From Chloromonas sp. AAM2 (lineage: Eukaryota > Chlorophyta > Chlorophyceae > Chlamydomonadales > Chlamydomonadaceae), in contig QAXH01006322.1 of NCBI GenBank assembly GCA_004335635.1, positions 118,633 to 182,632 on the forward strand: a stretch of DNA of 64,000 nt, in the 5' to 3' direction. A program made the translations under genes and the position numbers. Below are positions 23,759 to 37,300 of the stretch, one piece after another. Position 1 is the first letter of the stretch. The number at the start of each line of letters is the position of its first letter. Below the pieces are notes generated by a model. It was given only the letters and a program-made list of their open reading frames with translations, did no database searches and was not told the origin of the DNA.

Positions 23759-24655
23759 TTGACCCACTCGTTGACCGTTCCAATACTTCATTTCCAACAT
23801 CACTTGCTTGTGCTAAAGTTGCATGATGACGTCAATGTCAGCGACCAAAACAAGGCTGTTACAAGGAGGGAGTGCACACCATGCAGCACGTCCAACGCAA
23901 ATATTAACTGTTTGCGCAATTTGCAAAAATTCCTCCTAGTAAAGGGGAATTTAGCCGTGTCAGCAAGGGGTGGTGAGGCCCTTGTGGCTATCACCCCACA
24001 GGACACCTTCCGAAAGCATCCCGATAGCCATATAAATGGACTGGGTTGAAAGATTGTCAGGGTTAATGACAGTGTCAGAGCAACAAATGAATTGGCAAGT
24101 CTCACAATGTCAACAGTTAATAAGCACAGAGCACCTTCAAAAAGCACCCCGTTAGCAAAGATAATGAGACCATCTAGATGTGTCAAAGGTGAAATGATTG
24201 TCGATCTCAAATCAATTGCAACTAGTCTCAAGATGGTCATTCCTTCGCTAGTTAGGACGTGCAACACGCTGATCGAGTTGGTGGCGACTTACATCGACTT
24301 ACATCAGAGGGCTGGAGGTAAAACAAGGGAGTATTCTGCAGGCTGTGGTGAAGAACGCCTACTACAATGCAATCAAGGTTGCCCTTATCACAAGCGCGAC
24401 TCAGGTATGTCAGGGGTGGCAACTATGGCTGGAATGAACCAGGCAAACGAAGAAGAGCTGTTTGAGCCCTGCAGCACTTTTGCTATCCATCCTGCCCGAG
24501 ATTTGTCCTGTGAATACAGGCACCAGTTTCAGCCCAGCACCAAGCCGATCAGACGCACAGTGCATGTCGCCAATACGACACTATCTCAACGCGGCATCCC
24601 ATGCTGGGCAGCACTAGACCATTTTCTCCTGTGCTCATGCACGAGCGCGCGCTGA
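23759..24655 (+). other. AT-richer block with a long open frame broken once
   Basis: A plus-strand frame is open across this stretch except for one TGA near 24047-24049. It contains blocks such as LVKGNLAVSARGGEALVAI and VKGEMIVDLKSIATSLKMVI. The opposite strand is also largely open (23800-24267). Composition is more AT-rich than in the neighbouring genes. I do not recognise the protein on either strand. It could be a decayed inserted sequence or an organelle-derived fragment, or simply non-coding. Confidence 0.25.
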
Positions 24656-24936
24656 ATGCCAAATGTGTACACACAGTCACATGAGAAAATCTACAGAAAA
24701 GGATTCAATGGAGCAAAAGGAATGAACTGAACAGCTCTGAAAGCACATGAACTGAACAGGACATGAAATGAACAGCTCAGAAAGGACATGAAAGCAGGTC
24801 TCATCACAAGAGAAGCTGAATTGCAGCGAGGCTCAAACCAGAAATGAAGGCTGCGGACCAGGAAAGGCTTGCAGGCAGGCAGCAGGCAGCAGACTAACGC
24901 TTCCCAGCTGCCAAAGGCGCAGGTAGTCAGTTTTGC

Positions 24937-25790
24937 CCACCTGAAACCAAGCAAGTAAGCAAGCCGCAGCATCTCGCCACTGCCTGGGCCAACGACCGAC
25001 GTTTCTACGTTTGGCCTGGGCCTGTTGAGAGCATTGCTCTGGCCCAGTTGAGACTGAGCATCCATGCGATGCTGAATCTGAGGCGCTACTGCCTTGACAT
25101 CTACATGCATGCTAGAGCAAGGAGCCCAATTTCGTAGTACCGTTAGTCAGAAACAGTGTCCAGCCTGCAGTACAAGCCCTGGCTGCTACTTACAGGCAGT
25201 CCCCTTAGTACACTAGTGTTAGTCGACACCAGTGCTAACCCAGTGCTGAAAGGTCATGGTTTGCATGCCACTCATTTTCACAGAATTTGCAGAAAACCCA
25301 GACCTTTCTACAAGTGAAAAGCTCAAACAGCAAAAACCTGATTCGCACCGTTTTATAATCGGATTACGAAATTAGCTGAACATTGTGTCAGTGCATGGAA
25401 GCAGGCTGGATGCTTCGCCCTGCCCTTGAGCTCTGCCATCCTGCTGAGGCCGGTGTGCATCCTGTCAGTGAGTGTGGACAACTGTCTGGTGAGGCGGTCC
25501 TCATGCCCCTTCAGATACACGTACCGTGCCGTAGTTGGCAAGGGCTCAGTGCGGCCAGCCAGAACAACTTGCAGCGATGACCAGTAAAGAAGAGAGTGCA
25601 GCTGCCTATCTGAATGGCCAGTCAAGACGGCTCGCGAGAAGTGTCCCCAGCCGCGATACCTGAACACCCCAAGTGATGCCTACTCACCGTAGAGGAGACG
25701 CTTTCTCATCAGTCTCGCCTTGCCAGCTTGCTTGTCAAGAGCCACACAACTATGACATCTTGAGCATAACGATATGATGGCTGTGGCCAG
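24937..25790 (-). other. Possible exons of an unidentified minus-strand gene
   Basis: Three blocks look coding on the minus strand. About 25790-25690 reads ALDKQAGKARLMRKRLLYG before a GTGAGT donor. About 25560-25410 holds YVYLKGHEDRLTRQLSTLTD, heptad-like. About 25090-24958 reads VAPQIQHRMDAQSQLGQSNA and then GEMLRLAYLLGF, followed by a donor. No stop, start or family could be fixed, and the gene upstream on this strand has its own stop at 26298. Treat these as weak. Confidence 0.25.
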
Positions 25791-26114
25791 TCCTCACTGG
25801 TCGCTGTAGCCGGCCCTTGGACACACAGATGCTCAGCCTTGCAATCCAGGAAGGGGCTGCCGATTTGAAAAGCCGCTTGTGGCGAATGGGCGGCGTTCAT
25901 GCTCACGACCTTAAGCAAGCCGTGTCAGTCGTGCACACAAGCGCCTCTGGCAGCTGTAGCAGCAAGCTGCGGACAAGATCACATAGTAGCAAGGCAGCAA
26001 CACTCAATGGTCGATGATGGCAACTGAACAAGTACTTTAAGTCAGAGAACACGCTGCTGGCTACTGGATGCCGACAGCATGCTTGTGTGGAGGTGCCACC
26101 CTTGTCAATGTAAC

Positions 26115-26297
26115 TGGCCCGCACCAATTTCACCCTCCAGCCGCCCACCCCACAGCAGCCCACCCGACCGCCCCTCACCTGACCGCCCCTCACCCGCCTG
26201 CCCNNNNNNNCCTCACCCGCCTGCCCCGCCCCGCCCGCACCCGTCCCGCACTTGCCTGCCCCACACCTGCCCGCCCCGCACCAGCCTGCTACTCGCC
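26115..26297. repeat. Cytosine-rich CCTCACCCGCCTGCC repeat with a short gap
   Basis: Imperfect pyrimidine-rich units of the type CCCCTCACCCGCCTG occupy this stretch. Bases 26204-26210 are unresolved (N). It follows directly on the stop codon of the unidentified minus-strand gene and so lies in its presumed 3' UTR. Confidence 0.7.
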
Positions 26298-27663
26298 TCA
26301 GCTCGTGGCTATGTCGAGCGCCCGCACCACCCGCTCGTCCACGTATGGCTCCAGCCGCATCATGGCCAGGTACGTGTCCAGTACGTCTATGGGAGTGGAC
26401 AGGCCCAAACTTCGGCCTATGCACGCCTGGGGCAAGCAACAGGCACACCAAGACACAGCTCTCACAGCGGGGAGGGTCATTCCGTGTTGAGTGATGGACT
26501 GAAGGCAGCCAGGGTTAGCTCAGGGCAAACAATTTGTCAGAATTACTGCAGTAAAGTAATATGGTGAGGCCGCATGCTTCTGTGATCCAACCAATGTGAG
26601 CTTCATGTCTTCATGTCTCGATCTCTCAGCTGCAATTAGTCTCTGAGCTGGCAGACCAAGCAGCCATCGAAAATCAAAAGAGTGGGGTTAGGCCAGAACC
26701 AGCAAACAACTTGTCAGAGTTGCCATAGAAGTGTTATGTTGTGGTTGCTGCAAGGGAAACCCTTTCAGACACCCTTCTGGATGGTGTGCAATGTGCTGCA
26801 CTCACCAGCATGTGTAACTGTTTTTTATAGCCCAAACACAGGTCCTCTAGCAGTAGCTGCTGTTCCACAGCATCTGCCAAGGTTTGGCCCGTGTCAGCTG
26901 CCACACGTGATGCGTTTTCATCGCGGTTGTTCTCGCCAGCAACAGCTGACAAACGCCGTTCATATTGAGACGCTGGGAGGGCATTTGACGTCAGAGAGCC
27001 ATCATCCAGCCATGCAATTTCGACCTCTGCACCCACAAACAAAGTCAGCATCTATCAGCAGCTGGGTAGATACCTATGAATGATAGCAGGTGGTCAGACA
27101 GTGGTGAGGAGCGTGCAGCTGTCAACTGCATGCCGTGGTTTGCCATGCCTGCCTCCTGAACGCACCTGGTTGATCAATGATGGGGTCCCATGCTGCTTCG
27201 TCCGCATACATAGCCTGCTGGGTCTTCAGCTGGGTGACGCATGCATGGTGCAGGTCTTGCATGCTTGTGAGCATACGTGACAGTGCAAGGATCACCTCCT
27301 GGAGCACCATGTACTCCGACTGCGTGTCCGACAAGTCCACTGTTGCTGGGCGTGCCGATCCTTGGCGGCTGGCTGCCAGGGCGGCAGAGGGCACCTGAGC
27401 ATTCACGCAATCAGACAAAACAAGGGCGCATCTGGCATTGTGTATGCTGCAAAGCATCCCGATGCACAGATGGTTTGTATGTCTTGCACGATGCAGGGCT
27501 ATCATTGCAAAAAGAACAGCGACAAAGTCACCGTGTGGAAGAGCGCGCCCGCCACTCTGCGTTTGGTCAAGTTCGCCTGGGCCGATTCCGGTTGCGGCAG
27601 GGCGCTTCGCAATTGCTCCAAACAATCTGTGGCGATGGCCCAGTTCTGTCGCCAGGCCTGCAT
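26298..27663 (-). CDS. Unidentified 236-residue helical/coiled-coil protein
   Basis: Exons (minus): 27663-27532, 27394-27166, 27026-26806, 26426-26298. All four join in phase and end at a TGA. The start is the first in-frame ATG (MQAWRQNWAIATDCLEQLR), but the frame is open further upstream, so an earlier exon is possible. Predicted helices include QSEYMVLQEVILALSRML, QDLHHACVTQLKTQQ, and VEQQLLLEDLCLGYKKQL. The C-terminal part has a folded look (STPIDVLDTYLAMMRLEPYV, DERVVRALD). I do not recognise the family; a small subunit of a coiled-coil complex is one guess. The gene is divergent from the VPS39-like gene to its right. Confidence 0.6.
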
Positions 27664-28386
27664 GCGTGCTGCACAATTTGCATCATCAGCAACAATCTCA
27701 GTTGGGCGCTGTGCCTCCCTACTCAAACTCTTGCCTGTATCATGCCGGGAAGAGACACAATGTCTGCTTCGTCTCTCTTGAATATAAAGCTGTCTGCTGT
27801 CATCCTGCACTCAGCCTCTCTTTGATCCTGGCTCAGATGTCACACTCCATGTCACGTCCTTTTTTATTGTCTCGTTTTAATTGTTGTAGGTTCAAAAACA
27901 CACTTTACAAGAACTGAATTAAATTTTAAGATTTTGAGATTTGCATTTCGCGCTCTGTTACTTTTACCTCAGCTAGTTTGATGTAACACATCCATTGATG
28001 TACCTCTTGGAACAGGCTTGATATTAAAGACCAACAAGGCTCTCAGTTTCAGCAAGCACCAGCACTGAAGCAGCTTTGGAAGCAGCTTTGGAAGCAGCTT
28101 TGGAAGAGGACCTCGCCTGCCATAGCATGCATTCTCTAATAACGGTTACGCGTAACTCCGGAGTGTAAAATTGACCTGTCATCAGGCTGTTCGTCAAGCC
28201 AGTTCTGTGCACGATGCCTGGAACGAGCCTATGCGTGGTCTCGGAATAACGTTTGTAACGCGACCGGAGTCGGGCAGCACCTGGCGCGTCTGCACTTGCC
28301 GCGAAATGTCAACCTGTTGACGCGATGCGACACCCCGATGCATAGCCTTGGCCTTCGGGCGATGCAGCAAAAGCTGCACGGCAGGC
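27664..28386. promoter_or_regulatory. Divergent intergenic region
   Basis: This region lies between a minus-strand gene starting at 27663 and the plus-strand VPS39-like gene. It contains an AT-rich part (27830-27990) and three to four tandem copies of a 12-mer, GAAGCAGCTTTG, at about 28068-28106. Both promoters should lie here, unless unrecognised 5' exons occupy it. No specific promoter motif could be identified. Confidence 0.35.
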
Positions 28387-31300
28387 ATGCGTACCCCATC
28401 GCCAGGGGACCCCCACCCCCAGGACTCAGCTCGTACAGCGTTCACCCTTGCAAGTATTCATTTCAGGAAGGACAGCAACCGCATCACGTGCTTGGTGGTG
28501 GACCATCGCCTGCGCAGGCTCTTCCTGGGACTGTCCAATGGGTGAGCTTGCCTCATCATACCATCCATCATGGCGTGCATCATGACACCTAACAGGGCAT
28601 GCAGCATGGCATCATGCATCATGACATGCATCATGGCATCCATTATGACATGCATCATGACATCACGCATCATGGCGTGCATCATGGCGTGCATCATGGC
28701 GTGCATCATGGCATGCATCATGACATGCACAGGGCTTGCTCGTCGGACCGGTGCCCGAGCTTGGCATTGCTGTCTGCTAACACTTGGACTCGCCCAGCAT
28801 ATTTCTTGCTCTTGACAAGGCTTGCATGCATTGAACCTTGCGCGCCCGCTTATCGTTTCTTGCAACTCTGCTTCTGATTAACTTTGGTACCTCAGAGGAG
28901 CAACTTCACGCACATTTCTGCTGCTGTCATGCCATGCCACAAGCACACCCTGCTCACCCTCTGACATGCAATGCAAATTGTACCGCATGTTGTATGCGTG
29001 ATGCAGTTACGTTGAAGAGCACCAGCTGATTGTCTCAGGCCCCAGCTCTACCACAGGCAGCGGGTCACAGGGCGATATAACACAGGTGATGACGGCGGTT
29101 GAAACTTCGCAGAAGCAGTCCTTCGCAATGCGGGTATGATGGTGTACATGGATGCTTGAGCAGACTTGCTCTTGCTCAGATGCGCAGTTATTACTCACGT
29201 CAAATTCAGCTTCATGTGTGGGATGATACAGATGCAAAACGACACTCACTCACTAACTCGCTCACTCACTCACTCACTCACTCACTCACTCACTCACACT
29301 GTCACAGGCAGGGCCATCCTCTGTGGCGGGCCTGAGGCTGGTGTCAGGTCGCAAGCTGTACCGAGGGCCAGTGGCGGAGCTGTGCAGCCTGCCGGTGGCG
29401 CTGAGGGTGGTGGCACGCAGCCAGGATGGAAACGTCATGGTGAGAGGTTGAGCTGGGGTTCAGGTTCAGTAATGACGCCTACAGGCTAGTGTGCATGCAA
29501 CCAATTTTCGTTGAACAGCAAGTGGGCCGACTGGTGCCGACGGACTAGCAAGCGTTGGTTAAAGCTACGGGCTAGCAAGCCACAGATGCGTTGGTTAAAG
29601 CTCACAAACATGACACAGGACCAGGTTCAGAAGTTTAGCTTACGTTTAATTGCTTAGTAGCTTGGTAGTTTACGCTTACGTGCCACAGGGAAACGTCACA
29701 GGCTAGTGAGGCACAGTGGCATTGGGTTGAGAATCCGGAGCTCACAAATATGACACAGGCGCATTAGATGTATTTTGTCATAATACAATTGGTTTAGCAA
29801 CAGCTTGTGTAGCAGCAAGTTGAAATGAAATACTTCTAATTCCTAGTGAATAATTACTGTTTACGATATCACGCAATCCGTGCGTTGAATAATTTTCTGA
29901 ACGTTGACGTGTATCAGTTCTTACACTTGATCGTACAGCTGTTAAGCGTCAACGTAAAAATGGTAAAAACGTGTTGCTAGTGGTATTACAAAGCCTTTTC
30001 TGTTCAGCAGTTGTTCTGGTAATTCGGTTTTCCTCTGCTTGCACCCCCTGAACAGCCGCCCCCCCTGACGCCAGCGTTCAAGGGCTCACTGCTCGGTGTT
30101 GGTGTGCCTGCAGGTGTGTCCGTACGAGAGTGCGGACGTGCTGCCTGTCGCTGCACTCAAGAACGCAATTGCCATGGCAGGTGAGTGGCCGGAGACAGGC
30201 ATGAAACCAGTCCAAGACGACTGTTTCGGCCAATCTGTAGCTGTGGCCAGGAGCCAGGAAGGCAGTCTACGTTAACTGTACCTACGGCAGAGCAGATGGT
30301 GCAGCTAGTTGATATCATTGTATGACCCGCAACTCGGGGAGACGGGCGCTGGTGGCAATATGCAGCCGAGGATTGACTGGTCGCAGGCGTTTCTCACCAT
30401 CACACGGGTTGGCATCACCACACAATTAACTATGTTCATATCAGACTGTTGCTGGACACGCAGGTCCATGCCACATGGATTTACGTGTCACATGGGCCGT
30501 GTGCACCCCGTAACGTGTCCTGCAGCGGCCTCACTGATGCAAACATGCCGGCACGTGTCACAGGGGATGGCGCCCTCAAGGCTCCCGCCCGGCTAGCGGT
30601 GGCCTGTCGCTCGAGTGCACTATCCGGAGGCGCGGCATGCAAGCTGGTTGTGTGTGTGGTGGGGGGTGCGCCGGGCGGGGCGCAGGCACAGGCGCAGCAG
30701 GTGCAAGTGCTGGCGCAGATCAATGTGCAGGTGAGCAGTGTTTGACAAGAAACAATGAACGGGACACAACAGAGCACCAGGCAGCCACTCTGCTTGTTTT
30801 CAATGCTAGTCTGATTGACGGTGGTTCACTGTGCATGCTCATCTGATTGCTGTCATGCACATCAAGCTGTGCGCCTGATGCCTGGTGCATGGGTGGCATG
30901 CAGGAGACAATCCTGGGCGTCACTTGGGCCGGTGACAGCGTGCTCCTGGCCCTGCCATCGTGCTACCGCCTGGTTACGAGCGGTGGAGGCACCACCGACA
31001 TCGCGCCCCATTCCAGCCCGCAGCCGCTGCTGGCGCCCGTCACTCCCGCTAGACAGGCACTCGTGCTGCTGTCAGACACAATGGTGTGTGCGTGCGCGTG
31101 TGCGCATGTACGTGTGTGCGCATGTACGTGTGTGCGTGCACGTCTACACGTGCGCGTGTGTCTCAGAACAGACTTGGAACAGAAGAGGGATAGTCTATAG
31201 TAGACACTGCACAATGGTGACTCAACAAGGCGTTTGACAATCACATTACCTGAGAGTATTAGAGTTTCTCGCATTTTTTCTTAATGTTCAATGAAAAACA

Positions 31301-34300
31301 ATGTACCATGCTAGAGGGAAACCACTGCAGCTCAGTGTCTCAAGCAGCAAAGTGTGTGCATACTCGATCACACTTGTCACGCCATCACTGAGCTGGGCCT
31401 GTGACAAGGGCTTCAACAACATCTGATGCATGGCTTGTTGCTATGGGCTTGGGCTTCACCTTTCCCTACGCATGCTATCAAAACTCGGTTAGTCCGTCAA
31501 CCTTTCGCACCTTTTTGCCCAAAATGCTTGTATACACAAGCTATAGATCTCTTCATTGAAAGTGTTTGCAACCGTCACAACATAGCTATGCGACTAGAAT
31601 ACTGCCCCACTTTTCGCAGGTGGTTGCTGTTGATGCCACTGGCTCTGCTGTGACTGCCCCCCTACTTCTGGGCAGCTTCCCCCTGGCGCTGGCCTCTGTG
31701 GGCAGTCACGTGCTGGCCGTTACTGAGGAGGCCGTTGAAGTGCTAGACCGCACCACAGGCGTGCAGCTGCAGACCATACCCTTCGCACACGACGATGCAT
31801 GGGTGCAGGTGCGTGCGGGTGCACATGGACATTCCGTTATTTTCGTCACATCGTGCTGCATGTTGTCGTTGGTTCGTTGCTGTTGCATGTGTGTGTGATG
31901 TACAGGACGCACATGGACACGTCTGCGGCGGGCATGGCTTGACGCATGCAGGCAGACAGAAGGGTCATGGGGCCTAAGACTTGTTGCTTGTTGGTTTGTT
32001 GTTGTTACATGCTTGTAGTGCTACTCCTATGATGCGTACCAAACGTTTGGCCATCCCCCCTGCCGTTTGTCGTCCGTCCAGGTCACGGACTTTCAAGAAG
32101 GCTGAGGTCCGTTTTCCTGCTGGTGTCATAAACTTTTCAAACCTGCTACTCTAAGAGTGACTTTTCAAACCCACCACCCTTGCTAACCTAGGAGTAACTT
32201 TTCAAACCTACTAACCTAGGAGCAGCTTTTCAAACCACCTTGTTTCCTGTTTTCAGGCCGCCCGCCGTCTCCCCTGCTCCAGCGAGGACTGGGGCACCGG
32301 GTACGTCATATTCTCCACATCCTCCACTGTGCACTGTCTGGCGGCTGTGGCGCCTGAACAGCAGGTGAGCCATATATGGACCAAATGACATGTGGAGAAG
32401 AGCGGTACAAGAAGCACATGCACTTAGCTTGAACAGCATCAGAGCGTGCCTGGGTTGAGCTCGTTGAGAGCTATCCAACAGTCTGGAGCCACCACACTTG
32501 CTGATGCCACCAAGCTCGGCAAGTTTGTTGTTGAGTTTTTTTGTTGGTGTGGTCAACATGTGGCGTTGAGTCCCAGGATGAAGGTGTAGCTCGTGTATGT
32601 TGCTTGGCACGCGACCGATTGTCAAAGTCGGCCTGATGCCCCTGCATGTGCCGGTGGCTGGTGCATGCTCTAATCCTAATCCTCCTGTCACACACACAGG
32701 CTCAGGAGCTTCTCAAGCGGCGGCGGTACGCAGCTGCGATGGCCCTCATCAGCGCCCGCTGCACGCCCCAACCGACACCAACCACCCGCACCAGGCGGCG
32801 AGCTAACAACAACAGCAGTGCGGCCATGCAAGTGCAGGCTGTGCCCGCATGGTGCCATCAGGCAGTGGCGCAGACTGCTGTGCTGCTGCTGCAGGCGGGT
32901 GACGGGAGAGGTGCTACTTAGGGGAAGTTTGTTGTCAACAGAACAAGACCTGTTCGTTACAAGTCAGTGTAATGCTTCCGTCCAATCTATGTCAAGCACA
33001 GGAAATTCAAGCCTCCAACTCAAATACAGGAAATTGAAGATGATTGTTTGTTGTGGGCTGCTGTCTTTGTAGTTGCTATCTCGTCACAACAATGAGCGTG
33101 GTGTCAACAAGGGGTGTGTCCCGCATTTCAGGGACAAATCAAGACGATATTGTCTGGTTTGATATTGATTCTCTTCTATTGATTTTCTTTTTTCAAATCT
33201 TGAAGCCAATCAACTGAAAGTGCTTAAGCCATTGTTGTCGTTGTTGTTGTTGTTGTTGTTGTTGTCGTTACTGTTTCAATGCAGGAGCTTCGGTTTCTGC
33301 CCGCTTTGGCTCTGTTGCTGGTCCTGCCCCCCAGCGTGTGGCAGCCCTGTCAACTGCTGGCACTCTTCCCTAGCGTGGCGTCGCGTTGGGCACGGGAGCT
33401 GCCTCCATCAAAGCTGTGGGCATTGCATGGAGGGCTCACAGGTGTGATGGCATAGGGTGAAGATATGATCTGGGTTAGTGTTCGGGCATGCCGCTGCATG
33501 AGGGTGGGCACATGAGGTGCAGGGGTATGGCACGGGTAAGGTGTGATGGTTGGGATTAGGGTTGTACAGGTCTAATGGCATGGTCTGCCCATGTCAGCAG
33601 CGCAAGGGACTTCATCGTCCTGTTTTCCTTGTCGCTGAACTTTGACTTGCCCTGACCGTCCTTTTGTAGTGGGCGCAGGCCAGTGCCAGGCCTCCTTGCA
33701 AGGGCTTTGCTTGGTGTATATCTACATCGTAGAACAGATGCGCCCCTTGCTTACGCCGACCTGAGTGCCCGAGTGCCTTTGCACATCTGCATTGTCCGAG
33801 TGCGACAGAAGACGGCTCTTCGGATGCATCATTTGTTATGCATCAACAGTCATCATACCTGCAAGGACTGCTGGTGCCAAACCCAAACCCTGTGTTTTCT
33901 CCATACCAGATCTCAAACGCATGGTCTCTGACCAGCTGGAGCTTCAGCGCGCCACCCGCCCACACACCCTGCCCATGCGCCCCATGCATGTCATGGGCCC
34001 CACCACTGACCCACATGGGCCGGGGGAGCCATGGGCGCATGAGGTGGATGCATGTGTTGTGCGGGCAAAGGTGCTCATAGCTGCCTATCTACTGCAGGTG
34101 AGACAGCGCATGTGTGCATGGGGCATGTGGGTGCATGGGACATGTGTGCACGTGTGCATGTGGCACGTGTGCATGAGACAGCGCATGTATGCATGGGGCA
34201 TGTGGGGCACGTCAGGTTTACATTCAGGACGCTCTCCTACGGGTGGGACAGTCAGATCTGAACACCGCCCGGCAAGCAACCGAGGGGTCACAGGCCTTCT

Positions 34301-37300
34301 GTGGTAAGCTTGTGCAAAGCCATCACCATGATAAGAATGTCAGCCAGCCTAGCATGCACGCAATGCGTAACAACACACCTTTTTTAACCTGCTACACCAA
34401 CTCTGGCTGTTGTGTGTGTCTCTGCGTGTTTACATCCGTATTGTCCCACAAGCGGAAAGAAGACGGTGCAAGCATCTATCACGCATCTGAGCACATAGCA
34501 TGTCTCCCTTCACAATGACTTGAATAACAAGAGCTGTCGTCGCCATGCTTGATCATGAGTTTCTAGTTTCTGGTTCCTGTTCGTCGTGCTGTCCAGGCGC
34601 GTCATCTCCCCGGTGTCGAGCTGCTTGAAGCGGTGGACACGCTGTGCCTTCGGCTGCTGGTGGAGTGCGGGCTAGCGGGGCGGCTCGAGGGCGCGGTGTG
34701 CGCACACGGCTGCCAGGCATTGCTAAGGGACGCGGCAACACTGCTTACCAGCGCCAACAGGTGTGGGCTATGTGTAATACACTGTATATATCGCGCTATG
34801 GATATGCAAACGAGGCAAGAACAGCGCAGGACAGCTGTATGCATGTATGCGTGCTTGCAATGCATGGGTCTGGGTCAACCAGTCACAGTCTTTGGTCAGC
34901 AATCCCACACGTGCATCACAGCACATCTGCCAACGTTACCTTGAACGTTATCTGGGACGTTACTCTAGACGTTATGGATGTGTGACGCGTTGCCTTGTCC
35001 CATGTGCAGATGGCACGCCCTCGCCTTGCTACGCACCACACATAACCACGCACAGGAAGCGTTGGACATCTGGGAGTCAATGGGTAGAGGGGAGGTGACA
35101 GAGGACTCATCACACCTGGACACCCCAACCGCCCACCAATCGACAAGTAACGGCCCAACTGCCTCGCCCTCTGCTGATGCCGTTCTTGCTCAGTTGGACA
35201 ACCTAACCGCTGCGCTACGAGCTGCGCACATGCCCGGTACTACCAGGCCAATGACGTCTGCCTTTGCCCAGGGCGTTTCACCCCCTATCCCAACCTGCCA
35301 CTCTTCAGCATCCACTCTACATGTCGGTTTTAAATGACGTTTTGGAACGAGCCATGGGCGCTGATGACGCCATGTCAGCCGCACAGGGCACACTGGACAC
35401 CGCAACTGATGCTTCCATGGCACAAGCAGATGCTTTGATGGTGCAACATTGCGGGACTGCATCGGGACTGGCAGCAGCCAACGGAAACCAAGCAGCCCTG
35501 GCTGCAGCGGCCAGCACCTCACTCATGTCGCACACAGACATTTCTGAACTCGTTTCTGAAACCATCCCCGCACGCGGGAACGGTCGAGCAACGGCTTTGC
35601 AGTCGCTAGAGCTACAGTCAGCTCACAGTGGCGTGCGAGTGCAGGTGCAGGCAGCCACGCGCCCAACCATGCGCGCCCATGCTACCATGTCAGGCACATG
35701 TCAGGTGCCTAGCCCTCAAGCCGTTTTTGAGCCGTACGTGTCACGTGCTGGCACGTGGTCTGACGTGGCTCTGTCACGTGTCACCCTGCCTGTCATGGCC
35801 ACGCCCCCGGCGCCTGTGGCTGTGGAGCTGGTGCTTCAGAAGCTGCCCTGGCTGCTGGACATGTACCCTGGTGAGAGCCAGGGATGGATATCGATTGATT
35901 GATTGTTTAAATATTGATGATTGGATAATGCCCAGCTGGATATGAAGCCTGGTGAGACCTACACACTGGAAGATAAGAGAATCACACGCTTTAATATCCG
36001 AAAGAGGTCTATGAAATACAACAGAAGAATTGTTGAGCTCACGCATACCTTGAGTGATGATGATTCCAGCACACTTCTCCTTGACAACAGGCCAGGCCAT
36101 GCCAGCATGCACGGACAGAGCAAGGTCATGGTCGTGGTCGAGCACATTCCGCCAGGGATGGATAGACATCTTCATGCTCTGCATCTTCAACAGCACGGCT
36201 GACGGCCAGGGCCGACTCGACGTAGTTTCACGTCTTGCATACAAGTGCCGAGTTTGCTTTGAGGCCATCTTCAGACTGATTGGTTTTATTAGTTCCGCGG
36301 AATTGTTATGTTGTTGTTGTTGTTGTTGTTGTTGTTCTTGTTTTTGTTGTTGTGAAAATCAACAAGCTTATGTCCTCCATGTTAGTGAGATGTCCTTCTA
36401 CGTAGTTAGTTGTAAGATAAAGGTCACCGCTGCAGCCATTCTGAAATGATTGGTTGAAGACGACTGCGCTCTGTCATGTGGCGCTGCAGGTGAGGCGCTG
36501 TCAGTGTTGTGTGCGCGGCCCGACCTGCCTCTGCCCCGCGTACTGCAGCTACTGCACTCACGCACTGACGACGTGCGGTGGCGGTTTCTGCATCACGTGG
36601 TGTACGATAGATCAACCACCCCTGCAACCACACAACAGCAGTCACAGCAGCACCAACAGCAGCAACAGCAGCAGCTAGAGCAGCCTGATGCTATAGCAAC
36701 AGCAGGAGGGGTTGGGGCATCACGGGCTGCTGGCATCACATTGAGTGAAGAAGAGGCGTCTGCACTGCATACTGAACTGGCGTTAGAACTGGTGGAATGC
36801 ATTAGCAGGCACTATGCACAGCTAGAAACGCAGCAAGGGCTTCAAGAGCACGACCAGCCACAGATACAGATACAGCCTGCGAGGTCAGGGGCAGCCACCA
36901 GCACTCACGGCCAGTCAGCAACAGCAACAGAAGCAGCTGCACACAGTCGGTTGGGGTGGCTGCGAAGCGTCCTATCCGGGCATCTGACCGTTTCTTGGCG
37001 TTACGATGCGGATGTTGTGTTGGCCGCGGTTCATGCCACGTGTGCAGGGCGGTTACTGAGTGAGGAGGTGGCGTTACACAGGCGAAGAGGCGACCATTCA
37101 GCCGCATTGCAGATTTTAGTTGTAAGGCTTGGGGATGTGGAGGGGGCTGTGGCTTATTGCAGGCAGCAGCAGGCAGCCTTACAAGCAGTGGCAGCGGGGG
37201 CAGCAGGTGCCGGTGCTGGCCCGGAGGTTGAGCGGTTGTGGATGGCGTTGCTGGAGTGTTGCCTGCGGTGAGTGTGTCGGGTGTTGAAAATGGTGAGCCG

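Noticed and set aside
25903..26490. Gly/Arg- or Pro/His-rich frames around 26.1-26.3 kb
   Set aside because: They come from the cytosine-rich repeat and cross a run of N; the real exon on the minus strand is 26426-26298.
28348..28386. Start of the VPS39-like gene at 28348
   Set aside because: The codon there is TTG; the first in-frame ATG is at 28387, and the true start may lie in an upstream exon.
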